64,000 bases of DNA from NCBI RefSeq assembly GCF_032681285.1, contig NZ_CP136336.1:1227001-1291000 (forward strand). The letters are read 5' to 3'. Positions 56,455 to 64,000 of the stretch are shown here, piece after piece (the first letter of the stretch is position 1; each line of letters starts with the position of its first letter). The stretch comes from Piscinibacter gummiphilus (GTDB lineage: Bacteria; Pseudomonadota; Gammaproteobacteria; Burkholderiales; Burkholderiaceae_C). A model generated the notes under the pieces. That model had not been told where the DNA came from. It made no database searches and saw nothing but the letters and a program-made list of their open reading frames with translations. Both the position numbers and the translations under genes were made by a program.

Positions 56455-58898
56455 GGCGCTTTCTCCTGCGGGGTGGAAGGAACGAAGGGAGGTGTCGGAA
56501 ACGACGGGATGAGATCGGCGGCCCAGTCCAGGCCGCGATGGCGCAGCCAGGCCGAGACGAAGCCGGAGATGCCGGAGGCGGCGAGCACCGCGTCCATGGC
56601 GCGCTGGTCCTCGGGCGAGGCCGCCGCCGCGAAGGCCAGCGCCACTGGCCCCAGACCCAGCTCGAAGACGCGGTTGCCCAGGCGCGACTGGTAGTAGTAG
56701 TCGCGCTTCGGGGTGGCCGTGGCCACGATCCCGATCTGTCGGGCGTTGAGGCCGAAGCCCTCGTAGATCGTGCGGATCTGCGGCTCGGCGGCCTGCGGGT
56801 TGGGCAGGAAGATGCGGCTGGCGCAGCTTTCGATGATGGCCGGCGCGATGGCCGAGTCCTTGATGTCCGCCAGCGACTGCGTGGCGAAGACGATCGACAC
56901 GTTCTTCTTGCGCAGCGTCTTGAGCCACTGGCGGATGCGTGCGGCGAAGACCGGGTCGTCCAGGAACAGCCACGACTCGTCCAGGATCAACAAGGTCGGT
57001 ACCCCGTCCAGCCGCTCCTCGAAGCGCGCGAAGAGATAGCGCAGTACCGCCATGACCGCCGCCTTGCTGGGCATCAGTTCCTCCATCTCGAAGGCCTGCA
57101 CGTCGGCAGTGCCCAGCCGGTCGTGGTCGGCGTCCAGCAGCCGGCCGTGGGCGCCGCCCAGCACATAGGGCGCCAGCGCCTGGCGCAGCGCGTTGGACTG
57201 CAGCAGCACGGATAGCCCGGTCATGGTGCGCTGCTCCAGGGGGGCACCAGCCAGACTGCCGAGGGCGGTCCAGACCGCATCCCGCTCGGGCGGTCCGACC
57301 GCGACGCCCTCCTGCGCCAGCCGGCCCTCGATCCACTCGGCCGCCCACGTGCGCCAGCCCTCGCGGTCGATGCGCGCCAGCGGCTGGAAGGCCATGTTCC
57401 CGTCCGGACCCAGGTCGTAGTGCTCGCCGCCCAGGCCCAGGATGGTCGCCCGGATCGATCGCCCCATATCGAAGGCGAAGATGCGCGAACCCGGATAGCG
57501 CCGGAACTGCAGGGCCATCGTCGCCAGCAGCACCGACTTGCCCATGCCGATCGGCCCCACCACCAGCGTGTTGCCGACATCGCCGATGTGCGTCACGAGC
57601 CGGAAGGGCGTGGCGCCATCGGTGCGCGTCACGATCAGCGGCGGCCCGTCCAGGTGGGCATTGCGCTCCTGCCCGGCCCACACCGCCGAGACCGGCATCA
57701 GGTGCGCCAGGTTGAGCGTCGAGACGATCGGTTGTCGCACATTGGCATAGGCGTTGCCGGGGATGGACGAGAGCCAGGCCTCCACAGCATTCAGCGTCTC
57801 GGGGATGGTCACGAAGCCGCGCCCCTGGATCGCCCGCTCGGCCTGGCGCAGCTTCTCGTCGGCCACGGCCGCATCGGCGTCCAGCACCGCCACCGTGGCA
57901 GTGACGTAGCCGAAGGCCACCTGGTCGCCACCCAACTCCTGCAGGGCGGCATCGGCGTCCGAGGCCTTGTTGCTGGCGTCGGAGTCCACCAAGGGGGATT
58001 CCTGCTGGAAGACGGTCTCGCGCAGCAGGGTCACGATGTTCTTGCGCTTGGCGAACCACTGGCGGCGCAGGCGCACCAGCTCTTTCTCTGCCTCGGCCTT
58101 GTCCATGCACAGGAACCGGGTGCACCAGCGGTAGGCGAAGCCCAGGGGGTTCAGGTCGTCCAGGATCCCCGGCCAGGTCGAGGCCGGGAAGCCCCGGACG
58201 GTCAGCACCCGCAGGTGCCTGTCCCCCAGCATCGGCGCCAGGCCACCGGTCAGCGGCCGGTCGGCCAGCAGCGCATCCAGGTACATCGGCACCTGGGGCA
58301 CGGCCACGGGATGCCGCGCCGTCGAGACGCAACCGTGCAGGTAGGCAAGCGTCGCGGCGTCATCGAGCCAGCCGATCTCCGGCATCACGCCTTCGAGCAG
58401 GTCCAGGAAGCGCTCGGACTCGACAACAAAAGCCTCCAGCCGCTCGCGCCAGTCGACCCCTTCCACCGGACGGTTCTCGTAGAGCAGCCGCCCCGCCCGC
58501 GCGCGCGACTCCTCCGGCGGCAGGTACAGCAGCGTCAGGTGGTAGGCGCTCTCGAAGTGGCTGCCCGCCTCCTCGAAGGCGGCGCGCCGCTCCTCGTCCA
58601 CGAGCCAGGACAGTGGCTCCGGGAAGGAGGATGACGGATAGTCCGCCGCCTCGCGGCGCTCAGCGCCTACGAAGAGGGCCCAGCCCGATCCGAGCCGACG
58701 CAGCGCGTTGTTGAGGCGCGCCGAGGTGGCGACCAGTTCGCCCTGCGTGGCGCTGTCCAGGTCCGGCCCCCGGAAGCGCGCCGTGCGCTGGAAGGCGCCA
58801 TCCTTGTTCAGCACCACGCCCGGCGCGACCAGCGCGGCCCAGGGCAGCCAGTCGGCCAGCAGCGCGGGGCGGCGACGGTACTCGGCGAGGTTCAGCAT
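56451..58898 (-). CDS. trbE: Conjugal transfer ATPase TrbE (VirB4-like)
   Basis: An 815-residue ATPase of the VirB4 family that powers pilus assembly and substrate transfer. The N-terminal half holds the CagE/TrbE/VirB4 domain (NLAEYRRRPALLADWLPWAALVAPGVVLNKDGAF). The ATPase domain has Walker A VVGPIGMGKSVLL near 444-456 and Walker B LLILDESWLFLDDP, with IVFATQSLADIKDS following. Length is typical. It is flanked by trbD (18-bp gap) and trbJ (overlap). Confidence 0.96.
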   Translation of the reverse strand: MLNLAEYRRRPALLADWLPWAALVAPGVVLNKDGAFQRTARFRGPDLDSATQGELVATSARLNNALRRLGSGWALFVGAERREAADYPSSSFPEPLSWLVDEERRAAFEEAGSHFESAYHLTLLYLPPEESRARAGRLLYENRPVEGVDWRERLEAFVVESERFLDLLEGVMPEIGWLDDAATLAYLHGCVSTARHPVAVPQVPMYLDALLADRPLTGGLAPMLGDRHLRVLTVRGFPASTWPGILDDLNPLGFAYRWCTRFLCMDKAEAEKELVRLRRQWFAKRKNIVTLLRETVFQQESPLVDSDASNKASDADAALQELGGDQVAFGYVTATVAVLDADAAVADEKLRQAERAIQGRGFVTIPETLNAVEAWLSSIPGNAYANVRQPIVSTLNLAHLMPVSAVWAGQERNAHLDGPPLIVTRTDGATPFRLVTHIGDVGNTLVVGPIGMGKSVLLATMALQFRRYPGSRIFAFDMGRSIRATILGLGGEHYDLGPDGNMAFQPLARIDREGWRTWAAEWIEGRLAQEGVAVGPPERDAVWTALGSLAGAPLEQRTMTGLSVLLQSNALRQALAPYVLGGAHGRLLDADHDRLGTADVQAFEMEELMPSKAAVMAVLRYLFARFEERLDGVPTLLILDESWLFLDDPVFAARIRQWLKTLRKKNVSIVFATQSLADIKDSAIAPAIIESCASRIFLPNPQAAEPQIRTIYEGFGLNARQIGIVATATPKRDYYYQSRLGNRVFELGLGPVALAFAAAASPEDQRAMDAVLAASGISGFVSAWLRHRGLDWAADLIPSFPTPPFVPSTPQEKAP

Positions 58899-58916
58899 AT
58901 CGGCGTCTCCCCCGCC

Positions 58917-59186
58917 TCAGATGTCCAGCAGCGCGCGATGCTTGATGTGCCGCGCGAAGACCTGCATGAACTGCGCATCCATGCGCGCACCCCAGACCGC
59001 CAGCGCGTGGCCGGCGACCCAGAGCACCACGCCCGGGACCCACAGCTGCAGGCCCAGCCCCACGGCCGCGGCCAGCGTGCCGTTGGCGATCGCCACCGTG
59101 CGCGGCGCACCGCCCAGCAGGATGGGCTCGGCCAGGGACCGGTGCAGTGGGATCTCGAACCCCGGCACGACAGCGAGCGCGGTCAT
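58917..59186 (-). CDS. trbD: Conjugal transfer protein TrbD (VirB3-like)
   Basis: An 89-residue membrane protein with the VirB3/TrbD pattern: FEIPLHRSLAEPILLGGAPR at the N terminus, then a hydrophobic pair of helices from NGTLAAAVGLGLQLWVPGVVLWVAGHALAVWGAR and the conserved FMQVFARHIKHR tail. It associates with VirB4 at the inner membrane. Its start overlaps the trbC stop. Confidence 0.93.
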   Translation of the reverse strand: MTALAVVPGFEIPLHRSLAEPILLGGAPRTVAIANGTLAAAVGLGLQLWVPGVVLWVAGHALAVWGARMDAQFMQVFARHIKHRALLDI

Positions 59187-59506
59187 ACCAGCACCGCCCC
59201 GCCCGAGAACGAGAAGAAGGACAGGAAGAAGCTCGAGGCGGCGAACGCGATCGAGAGGCCGAACACGATCTGGATCAGGCGCCGGAAACCCCCGGAGGTA
59301 TCGCCGAAGGCGAGCGTCAGGCCCGTGGCGATGATGATGATCACCGCGATGATCTTGGCGACCGGCCCCTGGATCGAGTCCAGGATGGACTGCAGCGGCG
59401 CCTCCCAGGGCATGCTGGAGCCGGCGGCGTGCGCGGGTGCGGTCATCGCGAGCAGCAGGGCGCCCACCAGGGCCGCCGGCTGAACGGATTTACGGAAAGT
59501 CGTCAT
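59183..59506 (-). CDS. trbC: Conjugal transfer pilin TrbC (VirB2-like)
   Basis: A 107-residue pilin precursor. A long signal segment (VQPAALVGALLLAMTAPAHAAG) precedes a short mature protein with two hydrophobic helices (IIAVIIIIATGLTLAFGD and IVFGLSIAFAASSFFLSFFSF). In IncP plasmids TrbC is cut at both ends and cyclised. It overlaps trbB and trbD by 4 nt each. Confidence 0.93.
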   Translation of the reverse strand: MTTFRKSVQPAALVGALLLAMTAPAHAAGSSMPWEAPLQSILDSIQGPVAKIIAVIIIIATGLTLAFGDTSGGFRRLIQIVFGLSIAFAASSFFLSFFSFSGGAVLV

Positions 59507-60519
59507 GTCGGGTTTCCTTCAGAGGAAGACGGTTCAGGCATCGAGGGAGACGCCGGCCCGATCGATGCCTCGAGCCGGTAGCCCTGGCTGTCGTGGCCGG
59601 CCACGCGCACGATCTCGCGCACCCGGCGGGCATGGCCCCGGCCGGCGATGAAGACGATGACGTTCACCGCCTCGGCGATCAGCGCCCGCGGCACGGTGAC
59701 GCTGACCTCCTGCACGAGCTGTTCGAGGCGCACGAGCGCGCCCTGGGCCGAGCCCGCATGCACGGTGGCGATGCCGCCCGGATGGCCCGTGCCCCAGGCC
59801 TTGAGCAGGTCCAGGGATTCCGCGCCGCGCACCTCGCCCACCACGATGCGATCCGGCCGCAGCCGCAGCGTGGCACGCACCAGGTCGGCCATGGAACTGA
59901 CCCCCGGCTCGGTGCGCATGGCCACGTGGTCGTCGCTGCGGCACTGCAGCTCCACCGTGTCCTCGAGGATCAGCACGCGATCGCCCGTGCCCGCGATCTC
60001 GTCCAGCAGTGCATTGGCGAGAGTGGTCTTGCCGGTGCTGGTGCCGCCGGCCACCACGATGTTCAGGCGCTCGCGCACGGCTTGGCGCAGGAAGGCGGCC
60101 TGGGCCTCAGCCATGATCCCGTCGGCCACGTAGTCCGCCAGGGTCATGATGCGCAGCGCCCGCTTGCGAATGGCGAACGAGGGCGCGCGCACGATGGGCG
60201 GCATCGCCCCCATGAAGCGCTCGCCGGTCTCGGGCAGTTCCGCCGACAGCAGCGGCGCGCCCGGATGCACCTCGGCGTGCACGTGTGCGGCGACGACGCG
60301 GATGATGCGTTCGGCCACGGGCGGCGGCATCCTGTGGCCCGTGGGCACGCGGCCGCTTTGCAGCCGGTCCACCCAGAGCGACCCGTCCGGGTTCAGCAGC
60401 ACCTCGACCACGTCCGGGTCCTCCAGCGCGGCGGCGATCTCCGGCCCCATCGCCGTGCGCAGCATGCGGATGCGGCGCCGGGCGGGCTCGCGGTCGGGCA
60501 CATCCTCGGGGCGCGTCAT
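59503..60519 (-). CDS. trbB: Conjugal transfer ATPase TrbB (VirB11-like)
   Basis: A 338-residue hexameric traffic ATPase of the VirB11 family. Visible are Walker A VAGGTSTGKTTLANALL at 156-172, the Asp box VLILEDTVELQC, Walker B LRPDRIVVGEVRGAE and the His box GHPGGIATVHAGSA. The ATG at 60519 is chosen because it overlaps the copG-like stop and begins the conserved part. Confidence 0.96.
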   Translation of the reverse strand: MTRPEDVPDREPARRRIRMLRTAMGPEIAAALEDPDVVEVLLNPDGSLWVDRLQSGRVPTGHRMPPPVAERIIRVVAAHVHAEVHPGAPLLSAELPETGERFMGAMPPIVRAPSFAIRKRALRIMTLADYVADGIMAEAQAAFLRQAVRERLNIVVAGGTSTGKTTLANALLDEIAGTGDRVLILEDTVELQCRSDDHVAMRTEPGVSSMADLVRATLRLRPDRIVVGEVRGAESLDLLKAWGTGHPGGIATVHAGSAQGALVRLEQLVQEVSVTVPRALIAEAVNVIVFIAGRGHARRVREIVRVAGHDSQGYRLEASIGPASPSMPEPSSSEGNPT

Positions 60520-60947
60520 CCTGCATCCTCCGAGGCGTCCACCGGGCCGACCTCCTCGTGGACTTCCCGCACCAGGCTGCGCCCGCGCTGGATGTGCCGG
60601 GCCAACTGCTCGATGAACTGCGCGTAGCGCGCACGGCCCTGGGCGCGCACGGCCTCCTGCTGCTGCTCGGGCACCGGCAGGGCGAGTGTCAGGTAGTGCC
60701 GCACGAACAGGGCCACGGTCTCGATCAGGATGCCCTGGTCGCGCTCGAGCCGGTCGAACTGGCGCGACAGGCGGTCCAGGCGCCTGCCCATCGCCGCCTC
60801 GCGCTGGTCCATGGCATCGGGCGAGAGGAAGGAAGACAGCGCCGCCGCGATCACCGAGGACTTCGACACGCCCCGGTGCACGGCCACGTCCTCCAGCCGC
60901 CTTGCATGCTCGGGCTCGATGAAGATGTTCAGGCGCGCCCGGGTCAT
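60516..60947 (-). CDS. CopG/ribbon-helix-helix family protein
   Basis: A 143-residue protein with an N-terminal ribbon-helix-helix fold (RARLNIFIEPEHARRLEDVAVHRGVSKSSVIAAALSSFL, ~3-42). A helical remainder includes a coiled stretch (MGRRLDRLSRQFDRLERDQGILIETVALFVRHYL). A gene of this type stands between traG and trbB in Tn4371-type elements and is thought to regulate the operon. It overlaps both neighbours by 4 nt. Confidence 0.9.
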   Translation of the reverse strand: MTRARLNIFIEPEHARRLEDVAVHRGVSKSSVIAAALSSFLSPDAMDQREAAMGRRLDRLSRQFDRLERDQGILIETVALFVRHYLTLALPVPEQQQEAVRAQGRARYAQFIEQLARHIQRGRSLVREVHEEVGPVDASEDAG

Positions 60948-62986
60948 AGGGCGATCCCGTCATCCGGGTCCAGCGCGGCCAGCCGTGCGGCGCGCACCTG
61001 GCCGCGATCCAGTTGGCGGTCCAGCTCGTGTGGCAGCGGCGGTGCATCCCCCTCGTCGCGCTCGTCGTCCAGCAGGATCAGGTCGCCCGCCTCCGGCTCT
61101 TGGACCAGTTCACGGACATCTTCCAGCTCCGGCCTGAGCTGATGGCCACCCTCGTCCGCGAAGCCGCCTGCATCGCTGCCGCCAGCGACTTGCGGAGGCG
61201 GAGGAGTCGCGAGGCCGCTCCAGTCGTCGGTCCGGCCGGCGGGCTTGTCCGCATAGGTGCCGGCGACCAGCACGGGCGGCGCCAGCACCCGCCGCGTGAA
61301 GTTGCGGTCCTGGTAGTAGCGCAGCTTCCTCGCGCGGATCGGCGGATGGCCGGAAACCATCACCACCGCCTCGTCCGGCGGCAACTGCATCACCTCGCCC
61401 GGCGTGAGCAGCGGCCGGGCCGTCTCCTGGCGCGAAACCATCAGGTGGCCCAGCCACGGCGCGAGCCGGTGGCCGGCGTAGTTGCGCTGGGCGCGCAGTT
61501 CGGTGGCCGTGCCCAGCGAATCGGAGATGCGCTTGGCCGTGCGCTCGTCGTTGGTGGCGAAGGCGACGCGCACGTGGCAGTTGTCCAGGATCGAATGGTT
61601 CGGGCCGTACGCCTTGTCGATCTGGTTCAGGCTCTGCGCGATCAGGAAGGCCCGCAGGCCGTAGCCCGCCATGAAGGCCAGCGCCGACTCGAAGAAGTCC
61701 AGCCGGCCCAGGGCCGGAAACTCGTCGAGCATCAAGAGCAGCTTTTGGCGCCGCGCGATGCCGTCCGAACCATCGAGCGACTCGGTCAGGCGCCGGCCGA
61801 CCTGGTTGAGGATCAGGCGGATCAGCGGCTTCGTGCGGCTGATGTCCGAGGGCGGCACCACCAAGTACAGCGATACCGGGTGTTCGGCGGAGATGAGGTC
61901 CGCGATGCGCCAGTCGCAGCGCGAGGTCACCTCAGCCACCGTCGGGTCGCGATACAGGCCGAGGAAGGACATGGCCGTGGACAGCACGCCCGAGCGCTCG
62001 TTCTCGCTCTTGTTGAGCACTTCGCGTGCGGCCGATGCCACCACCGGATGTGGACCATCGCCCAGGTGCGGCGTGGTCATCATCCGGTGCAGCGTCACCT
62101 CGAAGGGGCAGGCCGGGTCCGACAGGAAATTGGCGACGCCGCGCAGCGTCTTGTCCTCGCCCGCGTACAGCACGTGCAGGATGGCACCCACCAGCAGTGC
62201 GTGGCTGGTCTTCTCCCAGTGGTTGCGCCGCTCCAGCGCGCCTTCCGGATCCACCAGGATGTCCGCGATGTTCTGCACGTCGCGCACCTCGTGCACGCTG
62301 CGGCGAACTTCCAGCAGCGGGTTGTAGGCGGCCGAGCGCGGATCGGTCGGGTTGAACAGCAGGCAGTGGCTGAAGCGGCTGCGCCAGCCGGCCGTGAGAT
62401 GCCAGTTCTCGCCCTTGATGTCGTGGATCACGGCCGAGCCGGGCCAGGTGAGCAGCGTGGGCACCACCAGCCCGACGCCCTTGCCCGAACGCGTGGGCGC
62501 GAAGGCCAACACGTGCTCGGGGCCGTCATGGCGCAGGTACGTGCACAGCCCGCGGCGCAGCTTTCGGCCCACGCCTTCGATGCGGCCCAGGAAGACCCCG
62601 GCATCGCCGGCCAGGCCGGCCTTCTCCACCTCTTCGGCTTCGGCCCAGCAGGCCGAGCCGTAGGTGGTGACCCGCCCGGCGAGCCGTGCCCGCCACACCG
62701 CCATGGCGATGGCCGCGGCGGTGGCGGCCAGCCCGCTCGAAGCGGCCGCGATCCCGCCACGCTCGAAAACGCGGGGCGCATAGGCGCCATAGAGGTACCA
62801 CCATTCGAACAACTTCCATGGCTCGTAGGCCGGCATTCCGAGCACATGGAACCAGGCTGGCCCGAGTCCGGCCTGGTAGCCCAAGGCCCGCGCCGTCCAC
62901 TGCGTGGCAGCCCACGTGCCGCCCAGCGGCACGCACAGCACCACGATGATCTGTCCGAACAGGATGCCGGTCGCTGATGTCGGCAT
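60944..62986 (-). CDS. traG: Type IV coupling protein TraG (VirD4-like)
   Basis: A 680-residue coupling protein that links the relaxosome to the secretion channel. Two membrane helices lie near 7-30 and 78-98. Walker A FAPTRSGKGVGLVVPTLL is at ~162-179 and Walker B LLLMLDEFPALGRLDFFESAL near 385. The C-terminal ~60 residues are acidic (DLILLDDERDEGDAPPLP). The ATG at 62986 precedes the first helix; the frame is open 17 codons more. It is the first visible gene of the transfer operon. Confidence 0.95.
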   Translation of the reverse strand: MPTSATGILFGQIIVVLCVPLGGTWAATQWTARALGYQAGLGPAWFHVLGMPAYEPWKLFEWWYLYGAYAPRVFERGGIAAASSGLAATAAAIAMAVWRARLAGRVTTYGSACWAEAEEVEKAGLAGDAGVFLGRIEGVGRKLRRGLCTYLRHDGPEHVLAFAPTRSGKGVGLVVPTLLTWPGSAVIHDIKGENWHLTAGWRSRFSHCLLFNPTDPRSAAYNPLLEVRRSVHEVRDVQNIADILVDPEGALERRNHWEKTSHALLVGAILHVLYAGEDKTLRGVANFLSDPACPFEVTLHRMMTTPHLGDGPHPVVASAAREVLNKSENERSGVLSTAMSFLGLYRDPTVAEVTSRCDWRIADLISAEHPVSLYLVVPPSDISRTKPLIRLILNQVGRRLTESLDGSDGIARRQKLLLMLDEFPALGRLDFFESALAFMAGYGLRAFLIAQSLNQIDKAYGPNHSILDNCHVRVAFATNDERTAKRISDSLGTATELRAQRNYAGHRLAPWLGHLMVSRQETARPLLTPGEVMQLPPDEAVVMVSGHPPIRARKLRYYQDRNFTRRVLAPPVLVAGTYADKPAGRTDDWSGLATPPPPQVAGGSDAGGFADEGGHQLRPELEDVRELVQEPEAGDLILLDDERDEGDAPPLPHELDRQLDRGQVRAARLAALDPDDGIAL

Positions 62987-63250
62987 GAGGCCACCTCCCG
63001 AGGCACGTGATTTCCAATGCGCGTGCCACCACGACACGCAGGCACGAGTCTGAAATCAGGCGCCCGCGAGGCACACCCGTCGGGGCGTGGCCTGGCGTAC
63101 GCCGGCGGGCGCGTCGCTGTTTTGCTTCTTCTCGTGGAGGCGGTGCGCGTGGGAGCGCGGCCAAGTCAGACGGCGGTCAGCATGCCAGCCGACGCGCATC
63201 GCGTCCAAGGCTTCTGACGCGAGCCGACATCGCGCCACGGCGATGTGCTG
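62987..63250. other. Intergenic region upstream of traG
   Basis: A 264-bp gap between the LysR gene and traG, both on the minus strand. No supported gene is seen. It should contain the promoter of the traG-trb operon. No clear hairpin or sigma-70 pair stands out. Confidence 0.4.
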
Positions 63251-64000
63251 TTACGGCTGATGCAAGGTTCGGGCGTACGCGAGGAATCGCTGGAGCACCT
63301 CCGGCAGGGCGGGGTGCCGGTGTTTGTGCAGCACGTAGGTCTTGATGCATATGTCTTCAGCCAACGGCACGACGACGACATCGGCGCGACGCAGAGTCGT
63401 CATGTGGCCGGCATCGGCCACGCCGACACCCAGGCCCGCAGCCACGCGGATGACGTAGCCCACCAGGGTCCGGGCTTCGGCTGCGATAACGGGCCTAGCA
63501 GCGTAGTGTCGACGCACAGCGTCCATCTGCTGACGCAGCCCTGGCAGACGGTCGAGGCGGCAGGCGATCATGGGGAAGGCCAGGAGTTCGGAGATCTGCA
63601 CGACCTCGCGGGTGGCCAGTTCGTGGTCGGGTGGAACCAACGCCACCAAGGGGTAGTCCCAGACCATCTCCTGGGCAATGGCGTCATCTTCCGCAATGCC
63701 GAAGGAGAAGCCGACATCGACCTCCTCGCGCCGCAGCGCGGCCAACAGCTCGGACGCAGGCATCTCGGTGATCTCCAGCGGGATGTCGGGCGCCAGTGCG
63801 CGCCAGCCGAGAAAGCAATCGGAGAGCCTGGGCTGGGCCATGCCGTCCGCCACGCCGACGCGAAGCGGTGCGCGGTAGCGGGCGTCGGTTTCGCAGACCA
63901 CCCGTTTGATGCGCTCGAACCGCGTAAAGAGCATGCGGGCATGCTCGAGCAGCTTAGATCCGGCGGGGGTCAGTTTCAGCCTGCGTGGCGCGCGGACGAG
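63251..64000 (-). CDS. LysR-family transcriptional regulator, 5' end missing
   Basis: The last 249 codons of a LysR regulator; the first ~50 codons lie beyond the right edge. The visible start LVRAPRRLKLTPAGSKLLEHAR is the end of the LysR helix-turn-helix. A substrate-binding domain follows (LRVGVADGMAQPRLSDCFLGWRALAP, VDVGFSFGIAEDD, VAAGLGVGVADAGH). The effector is unknown. It is 264 bp upstream of traG in the same direction and may be cargo of the element or a regulator of transfer. Confidence 0.9.
   Translation of the reverse strand, partial: LVRAPRRLKLTPAGSKLLEHARMLFTRFERIKRVVCETDARYRAPLRVGVADGMAQPRLSDCFLGWRALAPDIPLEITEMPASELLAALRREEVDVGFSFGIAEDDAIAQEMVWDYPLVALVPPDHELATREVVQISELLAFPMIACRLDRLPGLRQQMDAVRRHYAARPVIAAEARTLVGYVIRVAAGLGVGVADAGHMTTLRRADVVVVPLAEDICIKTYVLHKHRHPALPEVLQRFLAYARTLHQP

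Larger units (their letters stand above)
50182..64000. mobile_element. Integrative conjugative element (Tn4371-like), partial, transfer module
   Basis: Thirteen genes of a P-type conjugation system occupy 50752-62986 on the minus strand, in the order traG, copG-like, trbB, C, D, E, J, an exclusion-like gene, L, F, G, I, DUF2274. That order is the hallmark of the right arm of Tn4371-type elements. The left border is taken as the break in tRNA-Leu at 50181/50182; it could instead be the 3' end of the intact tRNA-Leu near 50696. Integrase, relaxase, replication genes and cargo must lie right of the window. Confidence 0.8.

Overview
The window is GC-rich with dense, mostly tightly packed genes. 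It looks like the chromosome of a betaproteobacterium of the order Burkholderiales, probably near the Rubrivivax/Leptothrix/Comamonadaceae groups. This rests on gene families and neighbourhoods (serS next to tRNA-Ser, trxB/ftsK/lolA/rarA, livHMGF, a DUF3717-DUF1289 protein, a Bug-family binding protein). The species cannot be named from the sequence alone.

Layout. Positions 1-3.5 kb hold the end of a chemotaxis operon (cheR-cheD-cheB, minus strand), a diguanylate cyclase and a MinD/ParA-type ATPase. Positions 3.5-12.3 kb are housekeeping genes: truncated haemoglobin, an acyltransferase-3/SGNH protein, an Smr protein, radC, fkpB-ispH, serS and tRNA-Ser(CGA), followed by a hemerythrin/iron-permease-like cluster. 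Positions 12.3-26.7 kb are a signalling block: a lone receiver protein, a 2107-residue hybrid histidine kinase with eleven tandem 92-residue HAMP-type units, a second hybrid kinase, two paralogous membrane diguanylate cyclases, and a Spy/CpxP-like protein with an OmpR-type regulator and sensor kinase. Positions 26.7-50.1 kb are again mainly core genes: MATE exporter, trpS, purN, rsmB, desaturase, rpmB-rpmG, trxB, a Crp/Fnr regulator, ftsK-lolA-rarA, livHMGF, a CsgG-like lipoprotein, a Bug protein with a ferredoxin reductase, an epimerase and a rhomboid protease.

From about 50.14 kb the character changes. A tRNA-Leu(CAA) gene is cut exactly after its anticodon loop. About 190 bp later there is a second, complete tRNA-Leu(CAA) gene split inside the anticodon by a 237-nt group I intron. 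A full P-type mating-pair-formation and coupling-protein operon follows on the minus strand (traG, copG-like, trbBCDEJ, an entry-exclusion-like lipoprotein, trbLFGI, DUF2274), ordered as in Tn4371-type integrative conjugative elements. A LysR regulator then runs off the right edge. The integrase and the other end of the element are not in the window.

The most interesting reading is that the element entered the host tRNA-Leu(CAA) gene in its anticodon loop, and that the neighbouring intron-bearing copy supplies the lost tRNA. Its intron interrupts the same anticodon-loop sequence, so that copy may also be resistant to the integrase. This is inference. The broken tRNA, the intron-bearing tRNA and the trb module are directly visible.
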